Assembly: GCA_041552055.1 (NCBI GenBank)
Contig: JBFELO010000104.1
Coordinates: forward strand, 1 to 15,434
Reading direction: 5' to 3'
Origin: JBFELO01 sp041552055
GTDB lineage: Bacteria; Acidobacteriota; Thermoanaerobaculia; Thermoanaerobaculales; Sulfomarinibacteraceae
DNA: 15,434 bases
Shown piece after piece: positions 13,858-15,434 of the stretch (position 1 is the stretch's first letter; the number at the start of each line of letters is the position of its first letter). Under the pieces are notes generated by a model. That model saw only the letters and a program-made list of their open reading frames with translations. It was not told the origin of the DNA and searched no databases. A program made the position numbers and the translations under genes.

Positions 13858-15434
13858 ATGGCCCTCTCAACGGGCGAACGGCTCGGCAGTTATGAAATCC
13901 TCGAGCTCCTGGGTGCAGGCGGCATGGGCGAGGTCTACCGCGCGCGGGACGAACGGCTCGACCGAGAGGTCGCGATCAAGGTCCTGCCTGAAGAGCTGGA
14001 GCAGGACGCCGACCGGCTGGCCCGCTTCGAGCGCGAGGCCAGAGTGTTGGCCTCGCTGAATCATCCCAACATCGCGACCCTGTACGGCCTCGAAGAGCAC
14101 GAGGGCAGGCGTCACCTCGTCATGGAGCTCGCCGCGGGCGAGACGCTCGCGGTGCGCCTGGACAGAGGCGAGCTGTCGGTCGACGATGCGTTGCAGATCG
14201 CACGTCAGATCGCCGAAGCACTCGAGACCGCCCACGAGCACGGGATCATCCACCGGGACCTCAAGCCGGCGAACGTCATGCTGTCTGCCGAGGGCAAGGT
14301 CAGGGTGCTCGACTTCGGCCTGGCAAAGGCGTGGGAGCCGGCGGACAGTTCTCCCGATCTCACCCGCTCCCCGACGCTCACCGCACAGATGACCGGCGCC
14401 GGTGTCCTGCTCGGCACCGCAGCCTACATGAGCCCGGAGCAGGCCCGCGGTAGACCGGTGGACAGGCGCGCGGATGTGTGGGCGTTCGGCTGCATCCTGC
14501 ACGAGATGCTCAGTGGCCGCCGGTTGTTCGTCGGTGACACCGTGTCGGATGTGCTCGCGAGTGTTCTCACGAGTGAGATCGATGTCGACGCCGTCCCTCC
14601 AGAGACCCCTCCGTCGGTTCGACGTCTGCTGAGGCGCAGCCTGCAGCGCGACCCCGCGCGTCGTCTGCGTGACCTGGGCGACGCGATCCTCGAGCTGGAC
14701 GAGTACGAGGTCGAACTCCCCAGGGCGAAAGCCGCGACAGGCGGTTCTGCGGCGAAATACATCGGCTGGGTCGCAGCGATGGTGGCCCTGATCGTCGCCA
14801 TCGCGCTGGCGTGGCACATGAGCCGCGCGCCAGTGCATCGCGAGATCGTCTACACCGAGATCGCACCGCCCGCCGGCGCCGAGTTCGCGTTTCACGGCGA
14901 CCGAGGCAGTCCGCCGGTAATCGCCCCGGACGGCTCAGCGGTGGTGTTCGGCGCGGTCGTACCAGGAGAACCTGTGACGCTGTGGTTGCGGTCGTTGCGA
15001 ACCGGCGAGACCAGCCAGTTGCCCGGGACCGAGGGCGGCTTCGCCCCCTTCTGGTCGCCGGACAGCCGATCGATCGCGTTCTTCGACTTCTCCTCGCTCA
15101 AGCGCCTCGACGTCGGCGGTGGCGCAACTCTCACCCTGTGTACCGCTCGAATCGCGCGCGGCGGTGTGTGGACGCCCGAGGGAAAGATCATCTTCGCGCC
15201 GGAGTACAACACGGGTCTCTCTCGAGTCTCTGCAACCGGCGGCGAGCCGACGCCGCTGACGACACTCCTGGAGAATCGCCACACCAGCCATCGATGGCCC
15301 GTGCTGTTGCCCGACGGGCGGCACCTGGTCTACCTGGCGATCAGCCACGACACCGGCGATGCCCGCGAAAACGAGGTGCGCGTCGTGGCAACCGACGGCA
15401 CTGGCGATCGGCGGATCGTGTCGTCGTCGGCCAA
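13858..15434 (+). CDS. Transmembrane Ser/Thr protein kinase with TolB/WD40-like C-terminal propeller, partial
   Basis: The frame starts at ATG 13858 (MALSTGERLGSYEILELLG) and is open to the last base, giving 525 residues without a stop. The Hanks-type kinase domain is intact: glycine loop GAGGMGEV (19-26), VAIK with K41, E60 in the C-helix, HRDLKPAN with D134, DFG with D152, and GTAAYMSPEQ (186-195). The activation segment between them is rich in Ser/Thr, suggesting autophosphorylation. One membrane helix spans about 302-319 (IGWVAAMVALIVAIALAW). The extracytoplasmic part contains propeller-like repeats such as FWSPDSRSIAFF, WTPEGKIIFAP and LPDGRHLVYLA. This architecture is common in Acidobacteriota. 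It probably senses something outside the membrane and signals inward. The missing end should complete the propeller. Confidence 0.92.
   Translation, partial: MALSTGERLGSYEILELLGAGGMGEVYRARDERLDREVAIKVLPEELEQDADRLARFEREARVLASLNHPNIATLYGLEEHEGRRHLVMELAAGETLAVRLDRGELSVDDALQIARQIAEALETAHEHGIIHRDLKPANVMLSAEGKVRVLDFGLAKAWEPADSSPDLTRSPTLTAQMTGAGVLLGTAAYMSPEQARGRPVDRRADVWAFGCILHEMLSGRRLFVGDTVSDVLASVLTSEIDVDAVPPETPPSVRRLLRRSLQRDPARRLRDLGDAILELDEYEVELPRAKAATGGSAAKYIGWVAAMVALIVAIALAWHMSRAPVHREIVYTEIAPPAGAEFAFHGDRGSPPVIAPDGSAVVFGAVVPGEPVTLWLRSLRTGETSQLPGTEGGFAPFWSPDSRSIAFFDFSSLKRLDVGGGATLTLCTARIARGGVWTPEGKIIFAPEYNTGLSRVSATGGEPTPLTTLLENRHTSHRWPVLLPDGRHLVYLAISHDTGDARENEVRVVATDGTGDRRIVSSSA

Noticed and set aside
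13867..14895. Minus-strand open frame of 342 codons opposite the kinase
   Set aside because: The opposite strand encodes a complete set of kinase motifs; the antisense translation resembles nothing.

Overview
The window looks like chromosomal DNA of a high-GC Gram-negative bacterium, most likely an Acidobacteriota member. Three things suggest this: secreted proteins of the VWFA-related type abundant in that phylum, a Ser/Thr kinase joined through one membrane helix to a TolB/WD40-like propeller, and a Tat-exported molybdenum hydroxylase. The taxonomic call is inference; there is no rRNA or other marker gene. No tRNA, CRISPR array, insertion sequence or phage gene was seen.

Layout. Positions 1-327 (+) hold the end of a DHHA1-domain protein (AlaX/AlaRS-like). 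Positions 337-669 (+) hold a decayed class I methyltransferase that has lost its SAM-binding core and its C-terminus, followed by an intergenic inverted repeat built of CGG-NNN hexamers. From 7063 down to 850 (-) runs a tightly coupled three-gene operon: a secreted VWFA-related protein with a degenerate metal site, a 1066-residue exported protein with a roughly 295-residue module present twice plus a TPR-like tail, and a second VWFA-related protein with an Ig-like domain and an intact MIDAS. Both junctions are GTGA stop/start overlaps. From 10052 down to 7246 (-) lies a two-gene operon of an enolase-superfamily enzyme and a PLP-dependent decarboxylase-like protein, joined by TGATG. A class I methyltransferase (+, 10242-10988) is divergent from it. 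From 13676 down to 11008 (-) are the 2Fe-2S and molybdopterin subunits of a two-component xanthine-dehydrogenase-family oxidoreductase, joined by ATGA. Divergent from these is a Ser/Thr kinase (+, 13858 to the window end, cut off).

How the genes work together. The VWFA operon is the best candidate for an undescribed system. All three products appear exported, they are translationally coupled, and the C-terminal cap of the first VWFA protein resembles by eye the module duplicated in the middle protein, so a periplasmic or surface assembly of these proteins is plausible. The decarboxylase/enolase pair probably performs consecutive or linked steps on one unidentified acid or amino acid; motif changes in both enzymes argue against simply transferring the names diaminopimelate decarboxylase or mandelate racemase. 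The oxidoreductase pair lacks a FAD subunit, as in isoquinoline-oxidoreductase-type enzymes that pass electrons to a membrane or periplasmic acceptor.
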